64,000 nt of DNA from Cycas panzhihuaensis (taxonomy: Eukaryota; Cycadophyta): NCBI GenBank assembly GCA_023213395.1, contig CM041465.1, positions 72,113,741-72,177,740 on the forward strand. The letters are read 5' to 3'. Below, one piece after another: positions 23,071-33,870 of this stretch (positions are counted from its first letter, which is position 1; every line of letters starts with the position of its first letter). Made by a program: the position numbers and the translations under genes. The notes below the pieces were generated by a model. The model had not been told where the DNA came from. It searched no databases and saw only the letters and a program-made list of their open reading frames with translations.

Positions 23071-23304
23071 TCAAGCCTTACATTGAGTAGCCCAGCCTAC
23101 CAGCAGGATCAGCTGGTTGTACCATATTGTATTGCATGATGTTGAGGCAACCAACTGCCTTGATACCGAGCCATGATCCAGTTCGGTATGGATACAAAAA
23201 TAGAAAAAAAATTGGAAAAAATAAAAAATAACCGTAACTCATTACTGATATAAGTAACAGCAGCATAATCTGAGGAAAAATCAGAGGGAAATTCATCAGC
23301 ATAC

Positions 23305-23760
23305 AAGTAAATTACAGTGTACGTACCAAAAAGGTACGTTACCAGGTACGTACAGTTGGAACAGTGATAAAAATTGAAAATACACTATACGTACCAAAGG
23401 AATTCACTAAAGTACGCATAGTTTAAAAGAGTGACTCGGAATTATACTATACGTATCTGAAAAGTACGCAGACAGGTACGCATGGTGTCAATAACTTTTA
23501 AGTGGCTCAATTACATTATACGTACCTGAAAAGTACACAAACAGGTATGCACAGTGCAAAGGAGCGTAAGTTAAACATTTACATTATACGTATCAACAAA
23601 GTGCACGTCGGCACGCATAAAAAGATACTCAAGTGATTAGTTACATTATACTTACCAAAGGAAGTAAGCAATCGAGTACGTATAATGAAAGCTTTTAACA
23701 TTATGCGTACCAAGGGCACGTATAAGACAAAATACGCAAAACGACAAATCATTACGTACC
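23305..23760 (+). repeat. GTACG inverted-repeat array, E6
   Basis: About seven units of 58-70 bases occur, each starting like (A)ATACA(T/C)TATACGTACC, then AAAAGTACGC, then GGTACGCATAG. The first and last parts of a unit are inverted relative to each other, so each could fold into a stem-loop. The array lies between integrase and the 3' ORF. The same kind of array is in E8 at 35409-35765. Confidence 0.8.
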
Positions 23761-23939
23761 TGCAAGCATTCGTCTTTGTCAGACGCAGAGCGGAACGGAC
23801 TACGGAAAGCGACGCAAAGACTTGCTCTGCACGCATTACGACGTTATGCGGAGAAACGGCAAGCGTTCTACAAAGTGCACGTCACGGTTCTCTTGATGCG
23901 CTTAGGTTTCTTTCTTATCTTTGGGACTCCACAGCCATC

Positions 23940-25004
23940 ATGAGGACAGTAGGGTGCCAGGAGGCTTATATACCGAAGCTAAAGCAAGAGCTTCAAGCCC
24001 TACCAGCTCCATTTCGAGGCCAAGGTTAAGCGAGGCGGTGGGAGATTATATTCTTGTAACCCCATGTAGTATGACCCGAACTCATGGAGCAAATTCTAAT
24101 GGCCTCAAGGCGCATAACAGGAAGGCCAAAATGGATGCGGACATAGTCCATACTATTACCGACTTCCCAAGGAAGGAGAGGTTCCATCGGGAACAAAGAG
24201 GTCAAGCGATGTGGAAATGTGGTGAGGAACTATGCCACCAACACTCGATTATGTCCAGTGTATCGTGTAGCAGACATCATGGATGTTAGACTACAATGGG
24301 TGGCTAAGGTAATCAATTCCAGATTTTTGTCAAAGAGGAAGTATACCTACATCCAGGGAGGCATGATGCAGGTATTGTTAAAAATTTGGGATGGAGAAAG
24401 GTTGAATTGGTCAGAATTTTTGGCGGAAAACATGAGACAGCAGTTACAAGAAATCCAGACACATCCATTCCGCCATCCTTCATTGCTTCTGGCAATATTA
24501 TTCTACCAGTGTCTAGAAGTTCAATTGACCAGAACTACCATCTCTCCTCGGGAGCCAATTATCAAGCAATGGTAGCGAGTTCCCAGATACAACAACCAGT
24601 ATGGAAGCAAAACGGAGAGTTCAAAAGCAGATGCAAAAGGTGCTTACCTGGCTACAGAAAACACCAGGAACACCTATCCCTCACCGGACGAAGCAAGCTG
24701 TTCATCGTCGTGGGAAGAGGAAGAAAGGGGAAGAAGAAACAAAAGAAGAAGAGGAGGAGGAAGCATCACAGGAAGAATGGGAAGACTTCCCACCAAAGAA
24801 TGAGGCGGAGAACCTTCTGCACCTCCTACACCGCAGGATAAAGCGGGACCCATCATCCAAATGATTCAGGACATGGAGACAGGGTACAAAGCAGAGATAG
24901 CAGCCCCTCAGGAAAAAATAAAGGAGAAGGATGCCATTATTGCCACCCTGACACAGATAAACGAGGAAATTTTGGGAGGACAGAGGCAGCAGGAGCGGCC
25001 TTGA
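23940..25004 (+). pseudogene. 3' additional ORF of E6
   Basis: The frame starts with ATG in MRTVGCQEAYIPKLKQEL, breaks between about 24030 and 24218, and resumes with VADIMDVRLQWVAKVINSRF and KYTYIQGGMMQVLLKI (open 24219-24575). A basic and acidic linker follows, then a coiled coil, EKIKEKDAIIATLTQINEEIL, ending at the TGA at 25002-25004. It is the counterpart of 35964-37043 in E8. No catalytic motif, zinc finger, signal peptide or transmembrane segment is seen. I do not recognise the family with certainty. The middle part recalls, weakly, the plant transposon-associated (plant mobile) domain. Confidence 0.7.
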
Positions 25005-25087
25005 GACAGAGTGGGGGAGGGATACCCCGAAATTTTGATTTTTTTGGAGTTTTGTTGAGCAAGGATGCTCAAACCCATAACTGTTGA

Positions 25088-25098
25088 CCCGGGATAGA
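25088..25098 (+). other. Polypurine tract of E6 (weak)
   Basis: CCCGGGATAGA directly precedes the LTR, and E8 has CCGGGGATAGA there. A longer purine tract, GAGTGGGGGAGGGA, lies about 75 bases upstream near 25009. Either could prime plus-strand synthesis. Confidence 0.5.
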
Positions 25099-25920
25099 TG
25101 TTGGAGTCAAAAATGATCCAATGGCTGTGTGAGGACCAGAGGTAGGTCAGATAACCCGAGTTGTGTAGGTACGGACCGTACGGAGGTACGCACGAGGCAA
25201 AACGGCAGAAAAACTAACATTCTGGGTACGTATGACAGGTGCGTACTTGGAGCAGTGCGTATGATGATACGCATCAACGACGGAACGAGCCGAGCGATGA
25301 TGCGCACGACTCAAGGGGACGGTGAAGACACGCCGAGGTGCCGACGACGCGTCTGGACTCAAAGGACAAATTAATTAAGGCTAAACAAGTGTTTAAGTGA
25401 AAGGTGCATGATCGAAGAATGCGGTTATGACAGTCATAACCCTTCAGCCAAAAGGTACCAGCATGAGTACTTAAGGAGGTACGCACGATTCACTTGGTTA
25501 GGGTGAGAGCCGGATATCACGGGTACGCAAAGGTGCAGGAGTCAGTACGCATGACAGCCATTTGGAGCATCACTGCATGATAAGTACCATCTGGGTACGC
25601 ATTGTAACAGAAAGACTATATGCTGCTGGAATGCTCAGGAATGCATTCGACCTACGTGTAAATGAACTGTTGACTTAATAAAAGGAAGAGTTACGTGGAA
25701 ATTTGTGTATTCTTGGTGTTGCAATGATGATGTATTGAGTATGTATTGATTTCTGTACTACTGTATACCATTCTGTGAATTATATATGGAATGTATGTGA
25801 AATGTATGTGAATGACCATGTTGACAGTATCCTGAACTAGACTATAGCGCTATGTAACCTTGACAAGTGTAGCAAGGGGTGTCTTGTAAGTGTAATAAGA
25901 TACCCCAACAGAAGTCAACA
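25099..25920 (+). repeat. 3' LTR of E6
   Basis: Ends match 17288-18089. It is 20 bases longer, partly because of the insertion GTATGTATTGA near 25739. It is followed by the gttag duplication. Confidence 0.92.
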
Positions 25921-25925
25921 GTTAG

Positions 25926-25966
25926 TTTTTGGGTCAATGCATCTATATGCCTTTGAACGGATGTTA
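25926..25966 (-). pseudogene. 41-base piece of E4 integrase between E6 and E7
   Basis: The minus strand reads RSKAYRCIDPKT, the next part of the conserved block seen at 17282. This bridge links the E7 and E6 insertion points. It is too short to be found without its neighbours. Confidence 0.85.
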
Positions 25967-25971
25967 TATCC

Positions 25972-26196
25972 TGTTAAAGTATAATGTTTTATCCTAAGAT
26001 ATTGAAAGGGTAATGATATAAACCCTCATTTTGTAACTCTCTTTATTTCCTTGACCTGTGTCATGTTCTAAGGTGTTGGTTACAATTCATTTTGTAATGG
26101 TTGTATTGAACTATGTATATTTAAGGAGACATTGTCTCATCATAATTCAGGTCATTTTCATTGATACTCAATTTTGCTCTATTTGGAAAGTTAACA
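25972..26196 (+). repeat. 5' LTR of E7
   Basis: It starts TGTTAAAGTATAATG, ends GGAAAGTTAACA and has a TATA-like TATGTATATTTAAGG near 26113. Confidence 0.93.
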
Positions 26197-26208
26197 TGGT
26201 ATCAGAGT
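26197..26208 (+). other. Primer-binding site of E7
   Basis: TGGTATCAGAGT abuts the LTR. It differs from the initiator tRNA-Met type site only in the last base. Confidence 0.9.
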
Positions 26209-26874
26209 AGGTTAGCTTGACCTCCTAATCAAAAGAGGAAGAGGTTCAGTCATTTCTTTTAACGACAATGAAGCAAGTGTCTAAGATTAAAGCTCTCACT
26301 GGGTAGAGAAGGAGTTGGATTTCTTAGAAGGAGGAAGGAAACTACAAAATTAAATTTGTACAGACCTGTACAGACTCCAATCTTTGAAAGTTCTCATAAT
26401 CAAGTGAAACTTGGCTAGCAAGTAGATCAAAGTACAGGGATCATTTCTTTCAACTAGCTCAAAGTCATCAGAGCTCATTTTGAGGCAGTTTTTGCCCATT
26501 TTCAGTCCACACGGGTTTGGAAGAGTCTTCTCAATTTTCTTCAAAAACCTCTGGTTTTTCCAGGTAAATCTGTTTATATCATCTGAGTTTTAGTAATTCA
26601 AAATTTTCAAGACAAATTTTGTTCATTTTGGTGAAAGATTCAATGAAATCATAGTATTTTTGTGTGAAACCCTAGCCGCCCATTTCTAGCTTTCAAGTCA
26701 ATTTTCTTCAAATTTGTAGATTGTTTTGAAAAATTAATTACAAATCTGTAACCTACTTGCAAAAACCTTTCTCTTGAGGTACATATTATATCAGTCCATA
26801 CAATTAGGGTTTTGTACGAAAATCCATACAGTTGTACGGTCAAAACAGTCCAGAACCAGTTTTCTCTCTCAATT
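26209..26874 (+). other. Leader of E7
   Basis: About 670 non-coding bases lie before gag. Its end, TTAGGGTTTTGTACG followed by AAATCCATACAG, closely resembles the end of the E12 leader. Confidence 0.7.
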
Positions 26875-27486
26875 ATGGCCTCTTCAATTTTAGCTTTGTC
26901 TGATCAAGACAAATTAACAGATTCAAACTACGATATTTGGAAAAGTAAAGTAGAAATACTTCTGAGAGCCAAAAACGCATGGAATATTGCTAGTGGAGTT
27001 GAAGCCCGACCTGTTGCCACAAGTATAGATTTGGCTGGCTAGATAAAAAGAGATAATACAGGTGTAATAGTTCTAAAACTCTCAATCTCAGATCCTCTCC
27101 TTATGTATGTGGAAAAATTAAACTCTTCATCTGCAATATAGGAATTCTTTGAAAATTTGTATAGTCAGAAAAATAAGGCTAGAATAATAGCCCTTAAAGA
27201 GGAGCTATTTAAATTGCACATGAAGGAATCTGACATAGTATTTGAATTTATTCATAAAGTTATTTCAATAAGAAATGATCTCTTGAGTGCAAGAGTTGCT
27301 ATTTCAAAACAAGAACTGGTAGAAATAGTAGCAAGTAAGCTACCAAAATCATTTGATGTAACTGTCAACACTATAGCAAATAATAACTAGATTGATAAAA
27401 TGACTCTTGATATGTTAACTGCTTTATTACTAAGATAGAAGCAGAGGAATAAGCGCTACGAAGATTCAACATAGATACAGGATACC
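26875..27486 (+). pseudogene. Copia Gag N-terminal part (E7)
   Basis: It starts at MASSILALSDQDKLTDSNYD with the IWKSKVEILLRAKNAWNIA block. The Gag core follows, with ARIIALKEELFKLHMKESD and LVEIVASKLPKSFD (open 27157-27390). TAG codons at about 27040 and 27139 interrupt it where relatives have Trp or another sense codon. The protein goes on after E8 at 37961 with the zinc knuckles. E4 and E12 carry the same Gag family. Confidence 0.88.
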
Positions 27487-28315
27487 TGTTGGAGCATAAT
27501 GTGACACGCTGGGCTATGGGCAACCAGAGAGGAGCCGATTTTCCTTGGATGCAGTGCGGACCGTCTGAAATGCATGCGTGCAAAAAAATGGAGAATTCAG
27601 CATTCTAGGTACGTATGACAGGTGCATACCTGGTAAGGTACGCAACACAGATACGTACCTCCAGACAGAACGCAAGTGAACATGATCGGTACGCATGGAA
27701 AGGCGGGCGGAAGGAAGCACGAGTGACGTCAGACATACGTACGGACGTACAGACGAGTTAAGACAGTGATAAGGAATCTAACCAATGGTTAGGAAGAGGT
27801 ACGCATGATGGAAGAGGTATGGTTATGACAGACAGTCACAACCCTTCAGCGAAAAGACACCAAGGAGCGTATTTAAGTGACTTCCTAAGGACCATTCGGT
27901 TAGGGTGAGAGCCGAGTATACCAGCATACATTGGTACGGAGATTGGTACACATGACAGCAGCCTGAAGCCGTGTATTTGATGGGTACCTCCTGGGTACGC
28001 ATGTGACAGAGTTGGTGTATAAGGCTGAAATGCACAGGGAATGCATTCCAGCCCCTTGTGTAAAGAAATATTGCTTAATAAAATAAGAAGTTACGTGAAA
28101 AACTGTGTATTCTCTGTGTTTATGAGGATGGAATGCTGAATATGTACTGATTTACGTACTCTTGTAATCGCTATGGTATAATGATGTGGAAACATTAAAT
28201 AATCTGTGGAATGTATGTGGATAACCATGTTGACTGTATCCTAACTAGACTATAGCCTGTGTAACCTTAACAAGTGTACCTTTCCCATAAGTGCAGTGGG
28301 AAATCTAAGTCAACA
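27487..28315 (+). repeat. 5' LTR of E8
   Basis: It runs from TGTTGGAGCATAATG to AAATCTAAGTCAACA. GTACG words recur at 27608-27700 and 27739-27749, and AATAAA lies near 28078. The first half differs clearly from E6 while the second half is similar. Confidence 0.92.
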
Positions 28316-28316
28316 T

Positions 28317-28328
28317 TGGTTCTGTTGC
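28317..28328 (+). other. Primer-binding site of E8
   Basis: TGGTTCTGTTGC starts one base after the LTR, with the same spacing as in E6. It is probably a tRNA-Glu/Asp-type site. Confidence 0.6.
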
Positions 28329-28454
28329 CTACGTCTATTGAGGAGGGACAGGGCCCAGGAGTCTCAAAAAGAGGAATGTGTAAAGGCGAGGACCACAGGC
28401 TGTCGTCGTGATGGCAGGCTGTAACTAAGCCTCCGGCAGCCAGGGGACCTTCCA

Positions 28455-29984
28455 ATGCCACCTAAGAGGCCTTCAAAGGCGGAAGAGCCACAAAAGGATA
28501 CTTCACCCAAAGGAAAGGAAACAAGCAGACAAAGGGCATTACGATGGTTGAAGGAATCAAAACTGAGAAGGGCAAGGAGATTAAGTTCGCAGAACAACGA
28601 GACTAAGGGGCAGTCCGTTGAAGAATCTGAGGCAAGTGGAGCACAGACACCTCTAGAACAAGAAGAGGAAACTAATGGCGAACGTATGGTATTAACACCA
28701 GCCCAAATCAAAGATGACCTGTTTAGCCCAGAATATGAAGAAAAATCAAAGGTGAATGAGGAACATAAACAAACTTTAAAAGAGGGAAGTATACCTGTGG
28801 AGGACAGTCCGAAGGACCTAAGTGACAGCGAAAAGAAGGCAGAGGAAGGTCCCTCGGCATATTGGGAAAATAAGCTTACAAGGCAGCTTTTTGAAGATTC
28901 ATCAGAAAAGGGATCTGATCAATCATATATAACAGTGACACCATTAACAATACAAGTACCAGGTGTAGTACAACCTATACATATCAAAACCCCATTTAAG
29001 AATCCATTATTTGGGAAGGATAATACTGCAGTAGGCACTCCAAGTACATCCCCAAAGGAGGAGAAAAGGGAAGAATCACCATCAGGTGGGACACCATTAC
29101 AATCCCCCAAGATGGATGATTACAGAGACTTTGGAAAGCTGATTTTCAACGACACTTGGATGCGTGAGAACACGATACCTCTTCTCGAATCGATTGACGT
29201 GAAAAAGATTACAGACGAAGATGAGATAAAAGCAAGATTCGCCTGTACACTGAGGGGAGTACCGTTGGCATGGTACAAAGAAATAAACAAGAATGACTCA
29301 TGGGCAAAAATCAAGAAATCCTTCGAAGAAAGATTCCAGAAATTCAGAAGCAATGAAGCAGTGGAAATTGCCTTGAGAGAAATTAAACAAAGGCTGGGAG
29401 AATCAGTGTTAACTTATATCAGCAGAATGAAAATCATTGCGGCCAGTATGATTAACGAAACGGTAACTGACCACAATATGAAGAACTATTTTGTTAGAGG
29501 ATTGAATGAAAAACTGAGAGCCATGATGCATGCCCATCCGTTGAAATCATTTAAAAATGCCCAAGATTTAGCATTAGACTTTGAAATGGAGATGGATGCA
29601 CAGGCAGGAGGACATGACTCCCTCCTATTAAGATTGCAAGAGGAGATTAGGGAACTCAAGCAAAACCAGTATAATCGACCCTTCTGCCAGGTGGGAGTAG
29701 CTGAAGAGGAATCAGAACTGGAAGCCCTAAGAAAGGAAGTGGCGAGGTTAAAAATAAGAAATAGCAGAGAAGAACAAACGACAAAGAAAAAAGACCATGC
29801 AGGCAGAGTAACCAAATGGTGCCATATCTGTGAAGAGAATTCACATACGACCAAAGAATGTGAACTTAATCCAAAGAATAGCGCGTTGCACCAAAGGGAC
29901 AAATGGTGCCACATATGCGATGTAGATACGCATATGACTAAAGATTGTTTCTACAATCCCAGAGGGAAAGCCTACAGAGGATGA
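28455..29984 (+). CDS. gag: Gag of E8 (509 aa, intact)
   Basis: This is the only long intact frame in the window. The N-terminal half is highly charged, with a Lys/Arg-rich start (MPPKRPSK, RALRWLKESKLRRARR) and acidic, Pro-rich stretches. The Gag core lies around residues 220-380: FACTLRGVPLAWYKEI, then W.KIKKSFEERF, and YFVRGLNEKLRAMMHAHPLKSF near the end. A coiled-coil-like stretch, ELEALRKEVARLKIR, precedes two zinc knuckles, CHICEENSHTTKEC and CHICDVDTHMTKDC (CX2CX4HX4C) for RNA binding. The ATG at 28455 gives the MPPKRP start. The stop TGA at 29982 follows AYRG. It reads as a TGA in place of an Arg codon, because Arg/Gly-rich sequence and a weak third knuckle CLIC continue in frame. Confidence 0.9.
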   Translation: MPPKRPSKAEEPQKDTSPKGKETSRQRALRWLKESKLRRARRLSSQNNETKGQSVEESEASGAQTPLEQEEETNGERMVLTPAQIKDDLFSPEYEEKSKVNEEHKQTLKEGSIPVEDSPKDLSDSEKKAEEGPSAYWENKLTRQLFEDSSEKGSDQSYITVTPLTIQVPGVVQPIHIKTPFKNPLFGKDNTAVGTPSTSPKEEKREESPSGGTPLQSPKMDDYRDFGKLIFNDTWMRENTIPLLESIDVKKITDEDEIKARFACTLRGVPLAWYKEINKNDSWAKIKKSFEERFQKFRSNEAVEIALREIKQRLGESVLTYISRMKIIAASMINETVTDHNMKNYFVRGLNEKLRAMMHAHPLKSFKNAQDLALDFEMEMDAQAGGHDSLLLRLQEEIRELKQNQYNRPFCQVGVAEEESELEALRKEVARLKIRNSREEQTTKKKDHAGRVTKWCHICEENSHTTKECELNPKNSALHQRDKWCHICDVDTHMTKDCFYNPRGKAYRG

Positions 29985-31237
29985 GGTAGGGGAAGGGGAG
30001 GCAATCCACCTCGGAATGTTTACACAACGAGGGGTACACAAGAGCCCTCGAGAAAGAAACAACCCATGGGAAGATGCCTCATTTGTTTACAATTTGGGCC
30101 TTTGGAAGTCCGAATGCCCAACTAAACGAGAATCTGACGAGAAACCATTCGTGTCACGATCGCGGCCCAAGTGAGCATAAGACAAAGGATTGTAAAGGGA
30201 AGGCCAAAGCCACTAACCTAATGACGATTATACCGGAAAATAAAAATGTAAAACTCCAAAATAAACAGAAGGAGAAACAGAATGGAGAATACCCGGATCC
30301 ACAAACAGAAATAAATTGGTTTAAGTAAGCAAAACAAGTGTTGGATGGCTTAGCTCACGAAGAAAATGCATTACCAATGAGGAAACCAGAAACCAAATAT
30401 GTATACGTACGAAAAAACAAGTAGAAAGAGAAAGAGAACATACCAGAAGAGCCAAAGATACAGCCTCAAATGGTATAAATGGAAGAACTATTTAAGGGAT
30501 TATTAGCAGAGGATATTCTGAGAATGTTGTTGTTGATGGAGAATTTGGTCAAATAACTACAATTAACTATCCCCCTATGCCAAGTCATTGATTGGATTAA
30601 AGGAGGAATATTACAACGCGGAATTATGAAAAGCTTATAGAAAGTGATGCCATCATTTGACATGGATCCTATGGTGACAATGGTGGTATTGGGAGAAACA
30701 TTCCCAAAAGTGATTGTTGATGCAGGCGCAGCCGTCAACGTATTACCTTTTTCAACATGGCGAAAATTGGGAAGCCCAAAATTAGAAGCAGCAACCTATT
30801 CGTTGAAGTTGGCCAACGAATTATTAGTGCGACCTTTGGGAAGATTAGCCGACATCAAGGTGGATGTGGCAAGAATTACGGTAAAGATTGACTTTACCAT
30901 TGTAGAAACAGAAAAAGGGGCAACACCCTATCTAGCATTATTGGGGAGGCCTTGGCCATACAAGACCCAGTGCCTCCAAAATTGGAAGAATGTGACTTTC
31001 ACCTTGTCAAATAATGGGAACAAAGTAGTATTACCAATGCTGGGAAGAAATTCCATTGAAATGATACCAGACGAGGGATCGAGTACGACTATCGTAAGTG
31101 AAACAACGACCTCTTCCCTCGATGAAGAAAACCTCTACCATACTGTTGAGGAGCCCACGAAATCGATCAATTACCAAGAGGAAGAACCGACTTATTTGGA
31201 GAAATATACAACTCCTCAGATGACGAAAACAGAATGA
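29985..31237 (+). pseudogene. Linker and protease of E8
   Basis: Sequence after the Gag stop continues as a Gly/Arg-rich linker and a single CLICLQFGP, probably a decayed third zinc knuckle. A Lys-rich linker with stops at 30326 and 30421 follows. The retropepsin domain is open from 30644 to 31237: FPKVIVDAGAAVNVLP, with the catalytic Asp in DAGA, and LLGRPWPYKTQCLQNW. It closely matches the E6 protease. The end is acidic and Thr/Ser-rich. Confidence 0.88.
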
Positions 31238-32290
31238 GATTTGTGGACTATTGGCTGCAGGACGCCTATGAAGTAAACTCCTCCTCTTATAGATATAATT
31301 TATTATCTAAATATGTAACTAAAGACATTAATGATAATTTAGATTCTTTTGAATATATAATGACTACTGACAGTTTAAGGGATAACAGCCAACTGGACCA
31401 AAAACCCCCTAGCATACCTAGTATTTTTCATAGTTTTATAGTAGCTAATAGTAACCTTGACCTTCCTTCTACCTCAGGCGTGGGTCCTAAGGTAGATTCC
31501 CTATCCCCCCCTTTATTACAACCTGGGGAAGGAAGTAACATTCCTTCCTTCTCTTCCTTAGAAGTATACCCACCCAGCAATTGGTCCCTTCCAACGATTG
31601 GCGCCAAAACCAGGGAAATGGAAGGAGAAACACTGGTAAATACTTCTAGAGACTCTGGTCTAGGCAATAGAGTAATTATCCCAGAAGAAATAAATCGCGA
31701 AATTTACATTGGGAATCATGTTAAACCATTCTACAGAGAACAATTATATGGGAGTACCCACCTAACTCATTGTATTGAATACTGGATAGAACACGAGAAT
31801 TGGGATAAAAATCAATGGCAACAAGATCTGGTATTGACCTTACGAGGAACGGCTTGGTATTGGTACCTAGCCCACCAAACCATTCTTAAAAATTTGAAAG
31901 AGTTATAGACGATGTTTCGAATTCGATTTGATCATCCAAAATAGTTAAGACACCCCATTATTCTATGTAGGTCAAAACCCTAGTGAGCATATAAAAAAAT
32001 GCAAACAAAAGTGGATATCCTTAAGTATACCCAAACAAAGTTGGTCTAACTACTTCTACCATACCCTGGGAAGGGTAGCAAAGGATTGGTTCCTCGGAAA
32101 GGAACAAAGCCTAGATGTGACTTGGGAAAGCTTGAAGAAATCCTTTATAAAAACCTTTATGCATACATCAGAAAACAAGAATATAGATAGAATCCTAAAG
32201 AATATTAGAAAAATGAGTATAAAATTAGAGCAAGAACTGACAAATAAAGAGGAAGAAGAATCAATATATGGTGAAGAAGAAGCTATGAAT
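31234..32290 (+). pseudogene. Tandem Gag-core-like modules, E8
   Basis: A Pro/Ser-rich linker (open 31234-31908) leads into module one, with HCIEYWIEHENW, QQDLVLTLRGTAWYWYLAH and TMFRIRF (31760-31930). Module two, with CKQKWISLSIPKQSW, FYHTLGRVAKDWFL and LKKSFIKTF, lies at about 31995-32157. The same pattern TLxGxAxxW(Y/F) ... LK..F...F occurs in the real Gag of this element (29236-29340). The shared HxxC...W run before each motif suggests a local duplication. A TAG at 31906 and a frame change precede module two. The same arrangement is in E6 at 19548-20299. Confidence 0.6.
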
Positions 32291-33870
32291 TATCCTGCAG
32301 AATTCACAGAACTTAATGTTGGAGAAAGAAAGTTAGAGGATACTCTGGGGCACAAACTCGGAAACAAGGAAGATGTTGGAGTGACCAAGTTAAAAACTAC
32401 TGAGATCAATGTCGGCAGCAAAGACGATCCCAAACTAATACGAATCGGAAATTATTGGGATAATCAAACAGTAGCAGAAGCGCAACAGTTGTTTGAGGAA
32501 TTTTGCGATGTATTCGCATGGTCATACAAGGACCTAAAAGGCATTCCCCCAGAAATAGGAATGCATCACATTGACTTGGTCGAAGACGCAAAACCCATAA
32601 AGCAAAGACCATACCGAATGAATCCCAAGTATAAGGAAAAGGTGAAAGCAGAATTAGACAAAATGTTGGAAGCGGGATACATTTACGAGATTGACTACAG
32701 TGACTGGGTGAGCCCTGTAGTGGTAGTTCCCAAAAAGAATGGGAAAATACGTGTCTGTGTGGATTACAGGCAATTAAACAAGGTAACGAAAAAGGATCCC
32801 TTTCCGTTACCTTTTACAGAAGACATTCTGGAAGCAGTGGGAGGAAATGAAATATACTCCTTCACCGATGGATTTAGTGAGTACAATCAAGTGCAGATTG
32901 CTCCTGAAGATCAAGCGAAGACCACATTCATGACAGAATGGGGAACTTATGCTTATAAAGCAATGCCATTCGGTCTTACGAATGCACTGGCTACATTCCA
33001 GAGAATTGTGATCAACATATTTTGAAAATTCATTGGGGAAAAAGTGGCTATATTCTTAGACGATTAGACACTATATGGATTAATAAAAGATCACATGGAA
33101 ACTTTAAGGGAAATGTTACAAACATGCCGTGAAAACAAGTTGTGTTTAAACCCGGAAAAATGTACCTTCCTGGTACCCCTTGGAAACTTATTGGGGCACA
33201 TCGTCAGCAAAGAAGGATTATTGACGAGACCCAAGGTATCTGCGATTTTACATTTCCCTATGCCACTTACAAGGAGATGACTGAAAGGTTTCTTGGGGTT
33301 GACAGGATATTACAGAAAGTTCATCAGGGGATATGCATACATATTAGGACCCCTGGAAGAATTGCTGAAGAAAAACATTCAATGGGAATGGACAGAGGAG
33401 TAGCAGCCAGCATTCGAAGCTTTAAAACAAGCTATTATATCAGCACCCATACTGCGATTCCCGGATTGGAAGAAACCCTTCCATGTACATGTGGATGCTT
33501 CACAATACGCTATTGGATGCGTATTGGCGCAACCCAGTGACGACAAGACGGATCACCCGATATATTTTGCCAGTCGGAAACTTACAAAGGCCAAGCAAAA
33601 CTATACCACGACAGAAAGAGAAGCACTTGGCATGGTATATGCGCTGCAAAAATTTTGACACTATTTACTAGCAAATCCATTCTTGTTTTTTGTGGACCAC
33701 CAAGCATTGACATATTTGGTAAACAAACCAATCATGAGAGGGCGGATCAGCAGATGGTTCATGTTGTTCCAAGAGTTTTCTTTTAAAATCATTGTGAAAC
33801 CCAGAAAGCCCATATTATTCCTGATCAGTTGTCTAGAATCTCAAACAGGGAAAAAGCCACAGGAATACTA
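32291..33870 (+). pseudogene. Gypsy RT and RNase H (E8)
   Basis: The frame 32117-33025 runs from the second Gag-like module into RT: FEEFCDVFAWSYKDLKGIPP, VVVVPKKNGKIRVCVDYRQL, YSFTDGFSEYNQVQIAPEDQ, then MPFGLTNA. The catalytic FLDD is at 33053-33064, just before a TAG that replaces Trp in E6. Other stops are at 33023 and near 33280. RNase H shows HVHVDASQYAIGCVLAQ, the Glu in TTEREALGMVY, then a stop near 33657 (CGA to TGA relative to E6) and LFFVDHQALTYLV. All catalytic residues are otherwise present. Confidence 0.9.

Larger units (their letters stand above)
17288..25920 (+). mobile_element. E6: Gypsy element of the E6/E8 family, gag deleted
   Basis: The duplication gttag (17283-17287, 25921-25925) and LTRs of 802 and 822 bases bound it. 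The PBS is at 18091 and the PPT just before 25099. The body runs protease, two Gag-core-like modules, RT, RNase H, integrase, GTACG array and a 3' ORF. Compared with E8, the sequence jumps from GGACAGGGCC in the leader directly to the end of gag (GGCCCAAGTGA near 18134), so the whole gag ORF is gone. The order of domains (integrase after RT) is Gypsy. The LTRs are most different from each other in the GTACG-rich parts. Confidence 0.92.

Noticed and set aside
23305-23760. CRISPR-like array
   Set aside because: Units are degenerate, imperfect inverted repeats in a plant retrotransposon, with no constant repeat and no unique spacers.
29486-29914. 142-codon antisense frame opposite the E8 Gag
   Set aside because: It mirrors the codon structure of the sense Gag, which has clear domains, and has no motif of its own.
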